From Corythucha ciliata (Eukaryota > Arthropoda > Insecta > Hemiptera > Tingidae), in assembly GCA_038030265.1 (NCBI GenBank), contig CM075937.1, positions 36,374,198 through 36,438,197 on the forward strand: DNA of 64,000 nt, written 5' to 3'. The stretch's first letter is position 1, and every line of letters starts with the position of its first letter. The position numbers and the translations under genes are program-made. Positions 32,825 through 45,387 of the stretch are shown here, piece after piece. The notes below the pieces were generated by a model. The model was not told the origin of the DNA. It did no database searches and worked only from the letters and a program-made list of their open reading frames with translations.

Positions 32825-33085
32825 CTAATATTGAGAAAAAGCACTAATTCACAGCTGAGATTGAGTCAAATCAAAATCACGAATTGTTAGGGGAACATCG
32901 CGTCTAGATAAAAGTGGAGGAAAACTCAGCTAATGTATGAAAAATTACGATTTTACTGATAAAATCGAGAACAAACGCTAAAAATCGCAGCTAAAATTAA
33001 GGAAATGTGCTAATTTATGCTAAAATCGAGAAAAATAAAACGCTAATTCACAGCTGAAAATAAGAAACCACCAACTCCAAAGAGA
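32825..33085. repeat. Family A array, reverse orientation
   Basis: Short run of units close to CGCTAATTCACAGCTGAAAA. It is followed by the 33089-33243 repeat. Confidence 0.7.
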
Positions 33086-33088
33086 GTT

Positions 33089-33243
33089 TCAAGGTCTCTT
33101 TTAAATCTTCAGGAAATCCCGCACAACCGTACGATCTTCTTTTTTCATATTTCAGCCCTAAAATAACTGTAAAACGCACACAAACTTTTACCTTGAAAAT
33201 TCACGCTCTTTCAACGACTTAGTTAGAAAAGCAAGATCGTACG
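33089..33243. mobile_element. Short MITE, CGTACGATCTT ends, copy 1
   Basis: CCGTACGATCTTC (33128) and GCAAGATCGTACG (to 33243) are inverted. The block starting at AAGGTCTC(T/A)TTTAAATC is repeated at 37367-37520 with about 90% identity by eye. Confidence 0.75.
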
Positions 33244-33249
33244 CGCTCC

Positions 33250-34000
33250 AAGAATGGGACAACTGACCATTCGCGCCATGAAAATGTCAAAAATGGTGAT
33301 TCGCGCCATGAAAATCGCTTAACTGATCATTTGTGCGCTAAAAATAGCCAAACTGGCGATTATTCCCGCTCTAAAAATGTCCAAACTGACTCTCACCCTT
33401 TAAAAGATTATCCTTGTCCTGAAAGAGGCAAACCCGACCATTCGCGAATCAAAAATGGCCAAACTGAGCCTCCACGCCTTGAAAATGTCTAGGTAAATTG
33501 AGGATTTCGCTTGATTTTGGACCTGAACTTGTAATCTCATAATTCTTGGCGCTTAATGTTGTAATTACACTGCTAATCGTGTGGCTGTGGACGCAGTGGG
33601 GGGCTGGCCACCGGGCTCACTAAGAAAGATCCTCAAATGTATGTAATTTCGCTGGAATTAAGCCGTGAAACTTACCAGGAAGCCAGCTGCTTCAAAAACC
33701 ACGAAACCTTGAAATTCGCGAAACTAAATAGGAACTTGCAATTTTGACGAAATATACCGGTAGCTAGCAATTTCGTAGATATTTTGATCCGAAACTTGCA
33801 ATTTCGCAGTTTTTGGCTCCGAGATATTTGCTGAAATTTTAGCGCAGTCAGTGCCCAGCAACTCTGCAAAAAAGTAAAGAAACTTCCCCCGAACCCCTCC
33901 CCCCTCAAAGAAACTTGTAAATTCGCGAAATTGAGATGTGAAACGAGCAATATCGACATTTTCAAGCGAAAGCTCCCAATTTCGCTTGCCTCCAAAATGT
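33250..34000. repeat. Family B then family D arrays
   Basis: Family B reverse units fill about 33250-33490, and family D-like units fill 33630-34000 (GAAACTTGCAATTTCGC and variants). Between and after them there is short unique sequence. No gene is seen. Confidence 0.7.
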
Positions 34001-35093
34001 TGAAATTTTGCGGGTTTTGTCAGAGTGTTGTCATGGGAGGCTAACCCGGACTAAAAAAAACAAACAAACAAATAACAAGCACACACACCCAATCCTGCAA
34101 ATCCCGGATTGTTTAGACTCGAAACTCACAATTTTTCAGAGTTTTTTAGATTCAAATGGTGCAATGTTGTGACTATTTCTCTAAAGTTCTGCTGCGAATG
34201 AGCGTTTTTCCTCAATTCCAGCTGTGATTCAATGTATTTCTCAATTATATCCGCGAATAATGAGAAATTTTCACAAGGGTCAAATTGACGGTTTTTGATT
34301 GCAGCTGATGTTTTCGAAGATAGACAAGATGACCCTTGCCCCCTCCTGGTAAACGCCAAGACGCTCTTGCCTGGAAAACGTAAACTCAATCACAAGAACG
34401 GTCAATTTGAAGGCGAAACTGTGAAGTTGAACATGAACGTTATTATATTCTCTTGCCTTGGATATTTCATACTGTCCAAAGATCAAAAGCTTATAATTTG
34501 TAAAAAACATGTTTAGGGGAGGCATAACTTGCAAGGCTCCAAGACTAAAGCAGGCGGAAGAGCGTTTTAAGCCATTTTCGTTTCGCGGTCGAACTATACG
34601 ACCCAAAACCCTTAAAGGGAATGAATTGTTCCGCCGCAGTAACATCACAGTAATTAGCTAAGCTCGACTACTCTGAAGTCGTTATATGCTGCTCTTGCTC
34701 AATGTGTGCAATACATATAAACTGGACCGCGGGTCCCAGCCGCAGTGCGTGCATGATTCCCCCCCTATCTCCCACACCTCTTCATCCCCTTGAATTTCCT
34801 TAATTGCGTGGGATTTTGCAATCATTAGTTCAGCACTAGGCACTTTTAGTGGTTCCTCTCCGGAAGGAAGAGGAAGTTATGGGGGGTGAGCAGGATGGTT
34901 CATTCATTCTCTTAATTAATTAGGTTGTTCTCTTGTGCTTAAGGTGTAATTATCTCTCTCAGAAATTCTAATTGGGAAGTTAATCGTAAAAAGAGAGAAA
35001 TACGGCTTACTTAGCACCACAGGAAAACGTTCTATTTTAGTCATTTTCCAAGTCTTTTACTGATAATTCATTGTTTTTTTTTTCTCTTTTCAG
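34001..35093. other. Intron 3' part before ZIP11 exon 35094
   Basis: Mostly unique sequence with a few family A-like units near 34140-34260. It ends in a good polypyrimidine tract and CAG acceptor (35091-35093). Confidence 0.55.
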
Positions 35094-35252
35094 GTATGGT
35101 CAGTTGAGTGGCATGGTCGAGCCGTTGTTCGGCCTTATAGGCGCCCTGCTGGTCACCGCAGCTCAGCCTGTTCTTCCGTATGCTTTGGCTTTTGCCGCGG
35201 GCGCTATGATATACGTTGTGGTTGATGATATAATACCTGAAGCAAACACCAA
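35094..35252 (+). CDS. SLC39A11: ZIP11 zinc transporter, penultimate coding exon
   Basis: This 159-bp exon encodes [11 protein letters not shown], then two hydrophobic helices with [22 protein letters not shown]. It matches vertebrate ZIP11 almost residue for residue at the motif positions. The M-V-E-P and D-D-I-I-P-E motifs belong to late transmembrane helices of GufA-type ZIP transporters. The acceptor is TTTTCTCTTTTCAG and the donor is AA|GTGAGT. Both sides are phase 2: the first base completes the tryptophan begun at 16351, and the last two bases begin a lysine codon finished at 45258. The preceding 18.7-kb intron contains two nested genes. Confidence 0.96.
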
Positions 35253-36820
35253 GTGAGTACTCGAAGATTTGCGCATCCCACGTTGTTTGATTTTTCTTTC
35301 TTACAACCTGTCAGACAAGATTAGTTTCACATTTGTTTCGTTTCACTTATTCGTTCAAAGTTTAGCTTCTTGGGTGTCCAAGCTTACATTTTTTCGGGGA
35401 GGGGGGTGCTCAGAAGAACCAGATCAACAAGAAAAAGAAAAAATAATAATCTGAGGAGCTCATTACAGGAAGGGGAAAGGGATGCGTGTCCTCCTATCTC
35501 GTGACATTGTTAGCGATATTTAAATAAAGAAGATAGAACTGTGAAGGGTATCTCAAACCAAGGTTGTAAGAACGGTTGTGATGTGTGAGGAAGAGGGGGG
35601 GGGGTGGACTTCATGAACTCGCATACTCTTCCTGCTACCATTTTCTTCTCTTCGCCTCCTCTTTCATCCTTCACCGCCCTACCTACATTGCCTTTCGGCC
35701 TCGGCTCTGGAAGTTGCATTCCATCGAAGCATTCTCCGCCTAAGAGAAAGGTGCAAAAGTTCAACGACCGGCAAGGAATCAGCGCCGAGAGCCGACCTCT
35801 CCTCTGCTGAAGCTCTCCTTTTCCGCTCTCTTCGCTGCTTCATCGAGACCGACCTCTTTCAAAAATCCTCTCCACCCCTCACCATCACTTTGGCTCCGGC
35901 GCTTGCCTGTGTATTGTCTCCTTCTCGATTCCTTTACGATCAATTTTGCTTGATCTCTGCATCTTTTTTGCGCAAATAATTGTTAATGAAAGTAGGAACA
36001 TTATCGTAAACATCAGGAAGGACATAATTATTTTAATTTTTTTCTTTTCAATCGTTGCTCGCCTTCAAAGAAAAGAAATTAATGAAAACTTTAGTTTCAC
36101 TTCTAGGATTTTTCTGGGACCAAAATCAGTTGGGCTCAAATACGACAAATCGCCTACGACGCATGACGAATCTGTGTACCATCTTCGCGTTTAAGGGCCT
36201 AAAGAGATGCCAAAAGTTCAGTGGTTCTCAGTTTTCGTTAAGTGGGTATCGCAGCTTTTACCACTCGCAATCAAGGCTGTCTATAATCAAAAAATTGGAA
36301 AAATTGCTCTCTTGGAATCGTTCGGTTAAATGGAGGACGTTCTGTTTGCGATTATCCCCCCAGACTACTCGGAGGGTTCCGAGTATAATAGTTTTCTACT
36401 TCGGTTTTTTAATAATTTGATTCAACCAAAAAACTCAGAGGCTTTCGCTTTATTGACCTCGAGCTGGAATCCGAGTCCAAGTTCCAATGGCATAGGTCGG
36501 TAAGCGTTGCTTCTGCCCAAACAGCTGACGAACTAAACAGTCATTTAGTCCGAGGAGAAACTGAATATTCACTTATTCAGCATTACTTGAATCTCAATTG
36601 GCACTGGGACGAGTCCCCCCGATCCCATGATAAACTCCATTTGAAGACAGCCGTTAAAATTAATTGAAAAAAAAAAAATGGTTAACGTGGTGGAACGTTA
36701 ATGAAACAACGTTCCAGCCAAGGTTCTATGCCCCCCCCCCTCCACAACCACCACATTGCTGGTAGACTTTTTGCGATGCACTTCGATGTTCTTTCATGAG
36801 AGCTTCTTGTCAACTTTAGC
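35253..36820. other. ZIP11 last-intron 5' part, unique DNA
   Basis: No repeat array and no convincing gene. G runs (about 35586-35595) and C runs (about 36729-36740) are present. ORFs such as 35946-36194 and 36055-36420 lack recognisable domains. Confidence 0.5.
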
Positions 36821-36829
36821 CGCGAATTC

Positions 36830-38410
36830 ACGCATTTTCTCATTTTAGTAGCGAATGAGCTCTTTACCACAATTTATACGCTCGAATTATAGCTGATTTC
36901 ATCAAATGTATCCGCGAATTACCGTTTTTTCTCAATTTTAGCAGTGCATTTGCAATTTCGTGTCCATTTCAGCCGTGATTCAACGTTTTTCTTCACCCCT
37001 TGTCAAGCGGAGGTTATTTCTTAATTTTAGCCGCGAATCACAGCACAGTGTTTTCTCAATTTTAGGATTTTCTCAAATTGATACGCGAATCAGAGTTTTT
37101 TGTTTTTTTATTTTGTTTTTTTTCACTGTACCTACGAATGAGCGTTTTTTCTCGCATTTAGCCGCTAATTATTTCTCAATTTTAGTCGCGATTTGGCCCA
37201 TTCTTTCAATTGGTCCGCGAATCAGCTGCTAATAAGCGGTTATTGCTAACTTTAGCGGCGAATTTAAGGGGAGTTGTACATGTGTTTCCTCGACCCCCCT
37301 ACAATCGTACCTCGCCTACTCGGCGTTACGTAAATTATCGCCGTATTTCTGCACCAATCCTTGATTTCAAGGTCTCATTTAAATCTTCAGGAAATTCCGC
37401 ACAACCGTAAGATCTTCTTTTTTCATATTTCACCCCTAAAATAACAGTATAACGCACATAAACTTTTACCTTGAAAATTCTCACTCTTTCGACGACTTAT
37501 TTAGAAAAGCAAGAACGTACGGTCCATTTTAGGCGGAATTAGTGGGTAGTTTAGACTTAGGGGGTTTTGTCAATTTTAACCGCGAATTAACGATTTTTCC
37601 GCATTTACCCATATGAATTAGCGATTTTCCTCAATTTCAGTCACGATTTTTAATCAAGAAACCGTGAATTGGCGTTTTTTCAATATTAGCTGTGCCTGCT
37701 GAGCGATTCATTCGATTGTTTGCTCCTTTTTCTCAATTTTATACCTGGAAATTAGCGCTTTTTCCTAATTATGGCCGCACATTAGTGTTTTTCTCAATTT
37801 CTGTCCAGGAATTAGTGATGTTTTTATTATTTTTTGCTATGAAGTAGCGCTTTTTCACTATTTCAACCGCGAATATTACCGCTTTTTCCATAATTTTTGC
37901 CGCGAATATACTTGCCTCCAAATTAGCACATTAGAACGCCTTCTCAATTTTTTCTGCATTAAAAGCCTATAGAAACTTGGGGTGCGCATTTTCTCAATTT
38001 TAGCAACGAATGAACTCTTTATCACTATAATAGGCAGGAATTAGCGGTTTGCCTCAATTTTAGCTCGCGAGTGTACGTGAGTGCATTTGCTCTGTCTGAT
38101 TTTGCCCCAAATTACCTCTACTTCTCAATTTTAACTGCATATTATTTTTATCAGCGTCTTTCTACTTTTTAACTGCTAATAAGTGATTATTGTTAACTTG
38201 ACTTCTAAATTTTAGCTGCATATTATTTTTATCAGCGTCTTTCTACATTTTAACTGCTAATAAGTGATTATTGTTAACTTCAGATGCGAATTTAAGATCA
38301 TTTTGTTCATTGTAGGTGAAATTCATCGGGTTTTCCCAGTTTTAGCCGCGAATTAGGGGGTTTCGTCAATTTTAATCGCGAATTAACGATTTTTCCACAC
38401 CTCAGAAATC
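36830..38410. repeat. Family A array, forward orientation
   Basis: Units near TTTTCTCAATTTTAGCCGCG plus AATTAGCG repeat every 28-33 bases, with spacer drift. Copy 2 of the CGTACG MITE (37367-37520) is embedded, and a short 79-bp tandem duplication (about 38119-38280) contains ATTATTTTTATCAGCGTC twice. Confidence 0.85.
37367..37520. mobile_element. Short MITE, CGTACGATCTT family, copy 2
   Basis: Second copy of the block at 33089-33243. The inverted ends are more eroded here (CCGTAAGATC and AAGAACGTACGG). Confidence 0.7.
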
Positions 38411-38627
38411 CAGAACCCACCTTTGGTAAAGGTAATGCTAGAAGTTGATCATTATTTCAAAGGTATTTGGCCAATATGGGACCCTCTGGTGTGGCCAAGT
38501 CTTTAGAATACGCGTGGTTGGCTCATTTAATAATGAAACTTCGTGGATCCGGCGCCTGACGACAACGTAACTAGACTAGTTTTATTCTTTTGTGGACGAA
38601 ATTCCGTTATTTCGATGCCTGAATACT

Positions 38628-39851
38628 CAAATTTCACGGGTTCTCCTTCCAAAAAGCTTAGCTCTCAGGGGGAAAAATTTAACAAATTACTAACTTGTGG
38701 TTAGGTGTGGGTGGCTCTTTTAAGTACGAAATTTTGATGATACGGTGGCTGAAAACCCAAATTGTACAGTATTGCCCCTCACAGAACCCAAACTTCGATC
38801 AGTGCTCCATTGACGGACTTACACCGCCAATCTGTATGCCCGGGGGGGGGGGGGGATCTTTATGAGGCCCCTTAAGGCCCGGCCACGCATGCGTCAATAT
38901 TTACCGAATAACTTACATTGCGTTTCAATTTTAGCTGGTTCGTTTCTAGACAATGCTAGTCATTATTAATATTTGAAGGTAAATTATATGGACACACTCA
39001 CGCGCGACACACACACGCCGAGCCATTAGTCTCTAAAAATGAACAAGAAATATGATTTTGACGTAGCGTCGTGGGCATAGCCAGTGGTGGAGGGAGCGCA
39101 GTTACCCTCCCCCACTCCAAAGCGCCGGCCCACCCCTATAGAAACCATTGAAAAGAACCAATTTTACGAGGTTGCCACATTTTGTTTCGTCAGAGCTCAC
39201 AGAAAAAATAATCTCTCAGTTTTCACTCGCTAAAAATCAAATTTCACGGGTTCTCCTTCCAAAAAGCTTAGCTCTCAGGGGGAAAAATTTAACAAATTAC
39301 TAACTTGTGGTTAGGTGTGGGTGGCTCTTTTAAGTACGAAATTTTGATGATACGGTGGCTGAAAACCCAAATTGTACAGTATTGCCCCTCACGGAACCCA
39401 AACTTCGATCAGTGCTCCATTGACGGACTTACACCGCCAATCTGTATTCCCGGGGGGGGGGGGGGGATCTTTATGAGCCCCTTAAGGCCCGGCCACGCAT
39501 GCGTCAATATTTACCGAATAACTTACATTGCGTTTCAATTTTAGCTGGTTCGTTTCTATAGACAATGCTAGTCATTATTAATATTTGAAGGTAAATTATA
39601 TGGACACACTCACGCGCGACACACACACACGCCGAGCCATTAGTCTCTAAAAATGAACAAGAAATATGATTTTGACGTAGCGTCGTGGGCATAGCCAGTG
39701 GTGGAGGGAGCGCAGTTACCCTCCCCCACTCCAAAGCGCCGGCCCACCCCTATAGAAACCATTGAAAAGAACCAATTTTACGAGGTTGCCACATTTTGTT
39801 TCGTCAGAGCTCACAGAAAAAATAATCTCTCAGTTTTCACTCGCTAAAAAT
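38628..39851. repeat. Recent 610-bp tandem duplication
   Basis: Unit 1 (38628-39237) and unit 2 (39238-39851) start with CAAATTTCACGGGTTCTCC and differ only at a few positions: the length of a G run (about 38841 and 39453), a short TATAGA difference and (CA)n length. The start sequence recurs at 39852, marking the third boundary. Near-identity implies a young event. No gene lies in the unit. Confidence 0.95.
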
Positions 39852-42135
39852 CAAATTTCACGGGGTTTTGTTGCTCAAAAACTCAATTTCGTGGGTATGC
39901 TTAGTTCAAAAACCACTTTCGCAGATTTTGAACACTAGGTAATAGCGTTTTCATTTTCATGAAATTCTGCATTTGGGCAGTTCATTTCCCACCCGTCTTC
40001 GTTTAAATAAAACATAATTATGTTAATGGAGAAGACGGGTGGGAATGAACTGCTGTTGAGCGGAATTTTTCGCAGATGGAAAACGCTGTAAAAATCCGTA
40101 TTTGCAGGTGTGACTCACTAAAACATCAATTTCTCGGACTTCGTTCCCTAAAAACCAAGTTCGCGATCTTTTTCGCTTATAAACCCCCGAATTTTCACGT
40201 TTCTGGCCCCCTATGGAAACCCAATTTAGCAGGTTATGTCGCAGATTTGAGTTGCAAATTAGCGTTTTTCGTAGTTTTAGCCGCGCTAATCAGTGATGTC
40301 TCTCAATATTAGCCGCAAATTAGCGGTTTATTGGACATTGTCCCTCTTTATTTTATTTGTGTATTTATTTATTTTTTAATATTTTTTTCACTTTGAGCTA
40401 CATGGAAACGCCTTTTCCAAGTTTTAGCCCTAAAATTGTCTTTAGCCATGGATTGGTGTATTTTTAATTACAGTCCCGTAATTAAAGTCTAGTCACACCC
40501 GTGAATTAGCGATTTTTCTCCATTTTAGCCACGTATTAACATTTTTGTTGCAAATTAGGGGTAATTTACTTTTTTAGTAGTGAATTAGCACTTTTTCTCA
40601 ATTTGAGCTGCAAATTAGCGATCTTCTTAAGTTGAGCCGCTCTAGTGGTCTTGTAGTTGGTTTCGGTAATCGCGAAGTAGCGATTTTTTCCCATTTTAGC
40701 CGAGTTTTTTCTTCATTTTAGCTGTTGAGTAGCGTTTATCTTTGCTGAATTAATGCTTTTTCTCTATTTTCGCCTCAAACGCGCTGTGTTAGCGCGTATT
40801 TGTATTTTCGCCTGTATTAGCGCTTTTGCTCAATTTTATCTGCGGGCTCACATTAGCCTAAAAACAGCACACCAGCATTTCCCCCCTCCCCTGATTCACC
40901 CCTGATTGGCTCTCTAATCAACTCGAATCTGCGGTTTATTCTCAATTTTATTCGCGAATTAGCGATTTTTCTCAATTTTTGCCGTGAAGTAGCGTTTTTT
41001 ACGTGGTTGACTCATTTCTGAAAGCCAATCACACTGGTTAGGCACTTTCGATATCCAAATTTTACTCTCACTGAACCCGAATTCCGTGGTTTTAACTAAG
41101 TGAATTACTTAATTTTGCCTTAGACGTCTTAAAAAAGAGCGATTGACCGGTTTGGCTTTTTCTTTAACCAAATTTGACGGATCTGTCACGTCAGAAACTT
41201 AATTTCGCCTCGTTGGCAGTTCAAAAATGTCAATTTCACGGGGGGGTTTCACGTATTTTTTGCCAGTGGTGAAATTTCGAGGAGTTGGCTCATTCAAAAC
41301 GAATTTTGCAATGGTGGTTCACGTCGAAAGTGCAATTTTTGGCTTTCGCTGCTTCGAAAACGTAAGTTTGACCTTTTGATCCATATTCAAAAAGTAATAA
41401 TTTCGTGGCGTCCGCTACTTTAACAGAGCAGTTTCACGAGTCTGGGCTCTTTACAAAAACAAAAATCTGCTAGGTTGGCCCCATTTCGTTAAAAATTTCG
41501 CGAGATCGGCACACCCAAAAACACAATTTCACGAGTTTGCTCGCCGCCCAAAAAAACAATTTTTGCGCGATCAGCCTCATCAAAAACGGAATTTCTCGTG
41601 ATTTATTCATTAAAAATGAGTTTCGGGTCACAGGTTCGCCCCTAAAAGCAATTTCGGAGCTATCGCTACTACACAAGGCATAAAATCGCGCTGTTGAACA
41701 ATACAAAAAGTAAATTCGCGGAGTTACTTCAATTTAAAGAGCAATTTTGCGGGTCTGGGGGGGGGGGGTTGTAATAGAAAAGTGAAACACGTGTGAGACG
41801 AGACGTGAATGAATTTCACAGCTATGTGTGCATAAATTTTAGCTGTCAAAGTCAATCTCATCTCGTCTCACATGTGTTTCACTTTTTCAGGCATTTTAGT
41901 GGGATTGGTCCACCAAAAAAAAAAAAAAAAAAATTCGCGTTCGACTTCTTTAAAAATGAATTTTTCTGGAGTTGGCTCGTTCAAACGCCGCAAAATGTCG
42001 GTGGGGCTGACGAACTGAAGCAAAGAAATTTCGTGGGGCTTGGCTCGTCGGGAAAAAGAAATTTTGCGTGCTTCACTGCATATAAAAGTCAGTTTCACGC
42101 TGCCGACCCATTCAGAAGGCAATTTCTTTGGAGGT
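39852..42135. repeat. Family C and A arrays with two palindromes
   Basis: Family C units fill 39852-40220 and 41010-42130, with family A units between (40220-41000). Two clean palindromes interrupt them: 39978-40052 (CAGTTCATTTCCCACCCGTC with its complement) and 41777-41889 (GTGAAACACGTGTGAGACGA with its complement). A 13-base G run lies at about 41757-41768. Confidence 0.8.
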
Positions 42136-43465
42136 GGCCAGTAGTGCACTTATACCGAGGTGTTGTCCGAGTTCACAACAATCGGTGGGAGGCATATTTT
42201 TTCCAAACTAATAGTTCACGTTACTTAGGTATTTGTTGAATGGATTTGTTTTTTCCACTTTTCACGCCTCTAGGTTTCCTCTATTTTCCGATAATTCAAT
42301 TATCAGAGATTGAGAACTGTCTCTGTCTAGCAACTGTGTGACGTGTGGTCGGTGTGGTATTGGTAGGTGCGAGGGCCGGATGGAGTGGCTTTGAGGGGGC
42401 GGAACTGGTGGGGGGGGGCCCAAAAACCTTATAGATGAAAAAAAAAAAGAAAATGGATTTTTGGGTTTTAGGCTTTAGGAGGTTTTTAAGTCAAGGGCTG
42501 TAGGCATGTGTGTGAAAAAGAGTCCTGGTAACCAGTTGGACGGCGATTGCAACATGGAGAAAAAAATCGCTGACTTTTACTAAACCGCCCGCCGGGCTAC
42601 GGGAGAACCGCCAAAGTCGAAAGCGCCAAGTCCGCGACTAAAATGCACAAAAAGTGCTAATCCGCGCCAAGGTTGAAAAAAAGTCGCTAATTCGCGGGTG
42701 AAATTGAGGTAGGAAAATGCGTTTATTCACGGCTAAAATGGAGAAAGCGCTAATTCGGGTCATCAATTGAGAAATAGTACCCATTTGCGGATAACGGGTA
42801 AAAAAGCGATATATCGCAGCTAAAATTAAAAAGCAATACAATTTATAAATGATTTTAATAATAAAAGCAGTGTTATAACCACTAAGAAATTTCACGAGTC
42901 TGACCAATGCAAAAAACAATTTTGTCGCAGGTGTGGCTTTTTCAAATAAAAACAGATAACCAATTTCGCGGATTAAGCTCCTTCAAACTCCAAATTTCGT
43001 AAATATTATGATTTGCGGCAACTAGATTTTCCGTTCTGTTTTATTGTGAGTGGGTTGGGGGGTTATGCGCCCTTAGATTGTGGCGGGGGGTGCTCTGATA
43101 GGCGCTGAAAATGGTCAAATCATCCCCAGAAACTGAAGGTGGCCTGAAGGCAGAACTGATGGTGTTTGACCTTGGAAGTGAAGTGATAATGCTGATGAGG
43201 GGCACCGGAATGGGCCCGAAATGCATCCATTAAAAAACACCGTGGCTGTATGGTTCAAAAAAATTTATGGTCTACAAGTCTGAAGATGTGCGGATATATC
43301 CGGTCAAAAACTGACGGCCGTTGTAGGCTTCTATTCCGGATTTTCTGTCCAAAAAACTGGCAATTTGGCTTCAGAAAGTGATACTATTGACACTTAACTT
43401 GTAATTTTGGTGCCCTGATATTCCCTATAGGATCGGTAACGGTAACCGCGGTAATTTAGCTCCTC
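42136..43465. other. Unique DNA with a short family A block
   Basis: Family A reverse units appear at about 42545-42800 and family C at 42880-43000. The rest is unremarkable intron sequence with no recognised gene. Confidence 0.5.
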
Positions 43466-43473
43466 AGAATGAC

Positions 43474-44000
43474 TAGGGTTGGCAACCGTCCCAGGGTATC
43501 CGGGGCAGTCCCGGTTTGGCTAATTTTGTCCCGCTTCCCGGGCAAGGACATCCCGGAACGTAATTTGTCCCGGATTCTGCTCTAATTTTTTTTTTTTAAT
43601 TGAGATTTTGCGTACAAAATTTTATTCTTGGAATGAAGACGCGCGTGAACTTTTTGGAAACAAAGCTTTTTTGGTTGGAGAATTTTGTGGTTAGAACAAC
43701 ACTTTGTAGTTAGAGCATTTTGGGGTTGCCGCTTTCTGTGATTCGAGGTTTTCGTAGTTCGAGCTTGTTGGGGATGCAGCTTTTGGTATTTTGGTTCATT
43801 TTGTTTGTGGTTAGACCTTTTTTGTGGTCAGTGCGTCTTGTGGTTAGAGTTGTTCGAGCTCAAACACGCCCTTCGCGAATGCCCTCTGTCTCGACAGTCG
43901 AGTATCCCGTTTTTTGTTTTTTTTTCTATTTATTCCCCGGCAGATTTTGGGCTTTGAAACTTTGGTCCCGATTTTGTCCCATTTCGAGTTGGCAACCCTG
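43474..44000. mobile_element. hAT-like element with AGAATGAC duplication, family E cargo
   Basis: The left end TAGGGTTGGCAACCGTCCC and the reversed right end CAGGGTTGCCAACTCG are imperfect inverted repeats. The 8-bp AGAATGAC flanks both (43466-43473 and 44001-44008) exactly. The interior (about 43660-43860) is an array of TTTTGTGGTTAGAGCA units, the family E seen at 8190-8430. At 527 bp with no ORF, it is a non-autonomous element. Confidence 0.93.
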
Positions 44001-44008
44001 AGAATGAC

Positions 44009-45257
44009 CCTAATTGGTGCGGCCCCTTCCCCTCTGCAAACAAGCCAAAATACTGCCGAGTATATTCTTAAACGTAAAACCCACTGTCGTGAGATGTTAT
44101 TACAAGGGACAATCTTGAGTTTCGAGTTCAAATGGCCTATTTTATGGAGACTCTGTTGATAATTTTCCGGGTGAAACCAGATTTTAGTTGGTTTAAAATC
44201 ACAAAACGTTTTCAGTTTCGTGACAGACTACGAGGCTGAAATGTCGAGTCAGTTTCTGGGAGAAAGTTCAGACAGCAGACGTTACCAGCCTATAATACCA
44301 GCCAGCGTATTAGTACTACTCTCCGAATTATTCTAACAAAATTTTGGAATTTCTTGGACTTCGGTTGACGTTCAGCGTGTTATTAATTTTTTTAGTGGCG
44401 CGGTGGTTGCCTCGTTCAATTTTTGAACTTCACAAAGCTGAACTCGAATAACCTAAAGCTTTTGACATCTTTTTTCATCAATCCTGTTGGCTACGGCATT
44501 GGTATAACGCTGCGTCTTGAGGTTTCACTATTTTAAAGATTTCCTTTACATACTTGAAACGCTAGGCTTTACTCTTTCCAGAATTGAGATTTTTACAATA
44601 AATATTAAACCAGTTTTCTATATTGTTACTGTCGTGTCCACGTGCCACAAGCTTTCTGCCTTTTTGAGCAATCAAGAAAAGCTGGTTCCCCTTTCTTTCA
44701 ACAGCTTGTTCTCCACAGTCCAGACTCTTATCCCTTAACAGTTTCACTTCCAATTATCTTCATAAACATCACCTGCTTTTGATTGAACGACCTGAATTGA
44801 TGTGTTTTAAACGAGTAATGATAATCCGGGAGGAGCAACCCGCATTTTCTGCTGACGATTCCAGGAAAATACGAAAATAGCGTTGCATTTCCTTTCTAAC
44901 CCTTTCGACCGCGAGGGACCTTCCCCCCTCACCTCTTTCCGTTACCCACACCTTGTATATTGGACCTCCGCGGGGGCAAGGTGGAATCAAGTTCCTTGTT
45001 CGAGATTGCATGGGGTGGGTGAGGGGTGGACTGGGTTTGTCCGGATTCCTTGCACACTTGTGTGTCTCTTACTTTCCCCGCTACCAACCCCCTCTTGTGT
45101 AAAACCATCTGCATGCCCCTACCGCAACACAACACTTTTCCGCCGTATAAAATATTTGTTTTCTTTGAGCCTACTTGTTATTTTTATTTATTTTAAGTCA
45201 CACTTGGCTAATTATTCTTCAAGACTTATCATTTTTGTTTTATTTGCATTTTCACAG
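44009..45257. other. ZIP11 last-intron 3' part
   Basis: Unique sequence with no repeats recognised, ending in a TTTTATTTGCATTTTCACAG acceptor. ORFs at 44517 and 44883 are not supported; the second overlaps the ZIP11 exon in another frame. Confidence 0.5.
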
Positions 45258-45336
45258 AGGCAACGGGTGTCTGGCGAGTTGGGGCGCAATTTTCGGTTTT
45301 ATGCTTATGATGGTGCTCGAAGTGGCTTTGCAGTAA
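45258..45336 (+). CDS. SLC39A11: ZIP11 zinc transporter, terminal coding exon
   Basis: The first base completes a lysine codon with the last two bases of 35252. Then G-N-G-C-L-A-S-W-G-A-I-F-G-F-M-L-M-M-V-L-E-V-A-L-Q and TAA follow. Vertebrate ZIP11 ends in the same way (G-N-G-K-L-A-S-W...V-M-M-S-L-D-V), so this is the last transmembrane helix and true C-terminus. The three exons here supply about 111 residues, roughly the C-terminal third of the protein. The longer ORF across the exon is a different frame. Confidence 0.96.
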
Positions 45337-45387
45337 ATTGTTTTTTTTCGAATGAAAAAAAAAAGTGCAAGGCTTCCAAATTCTTCC

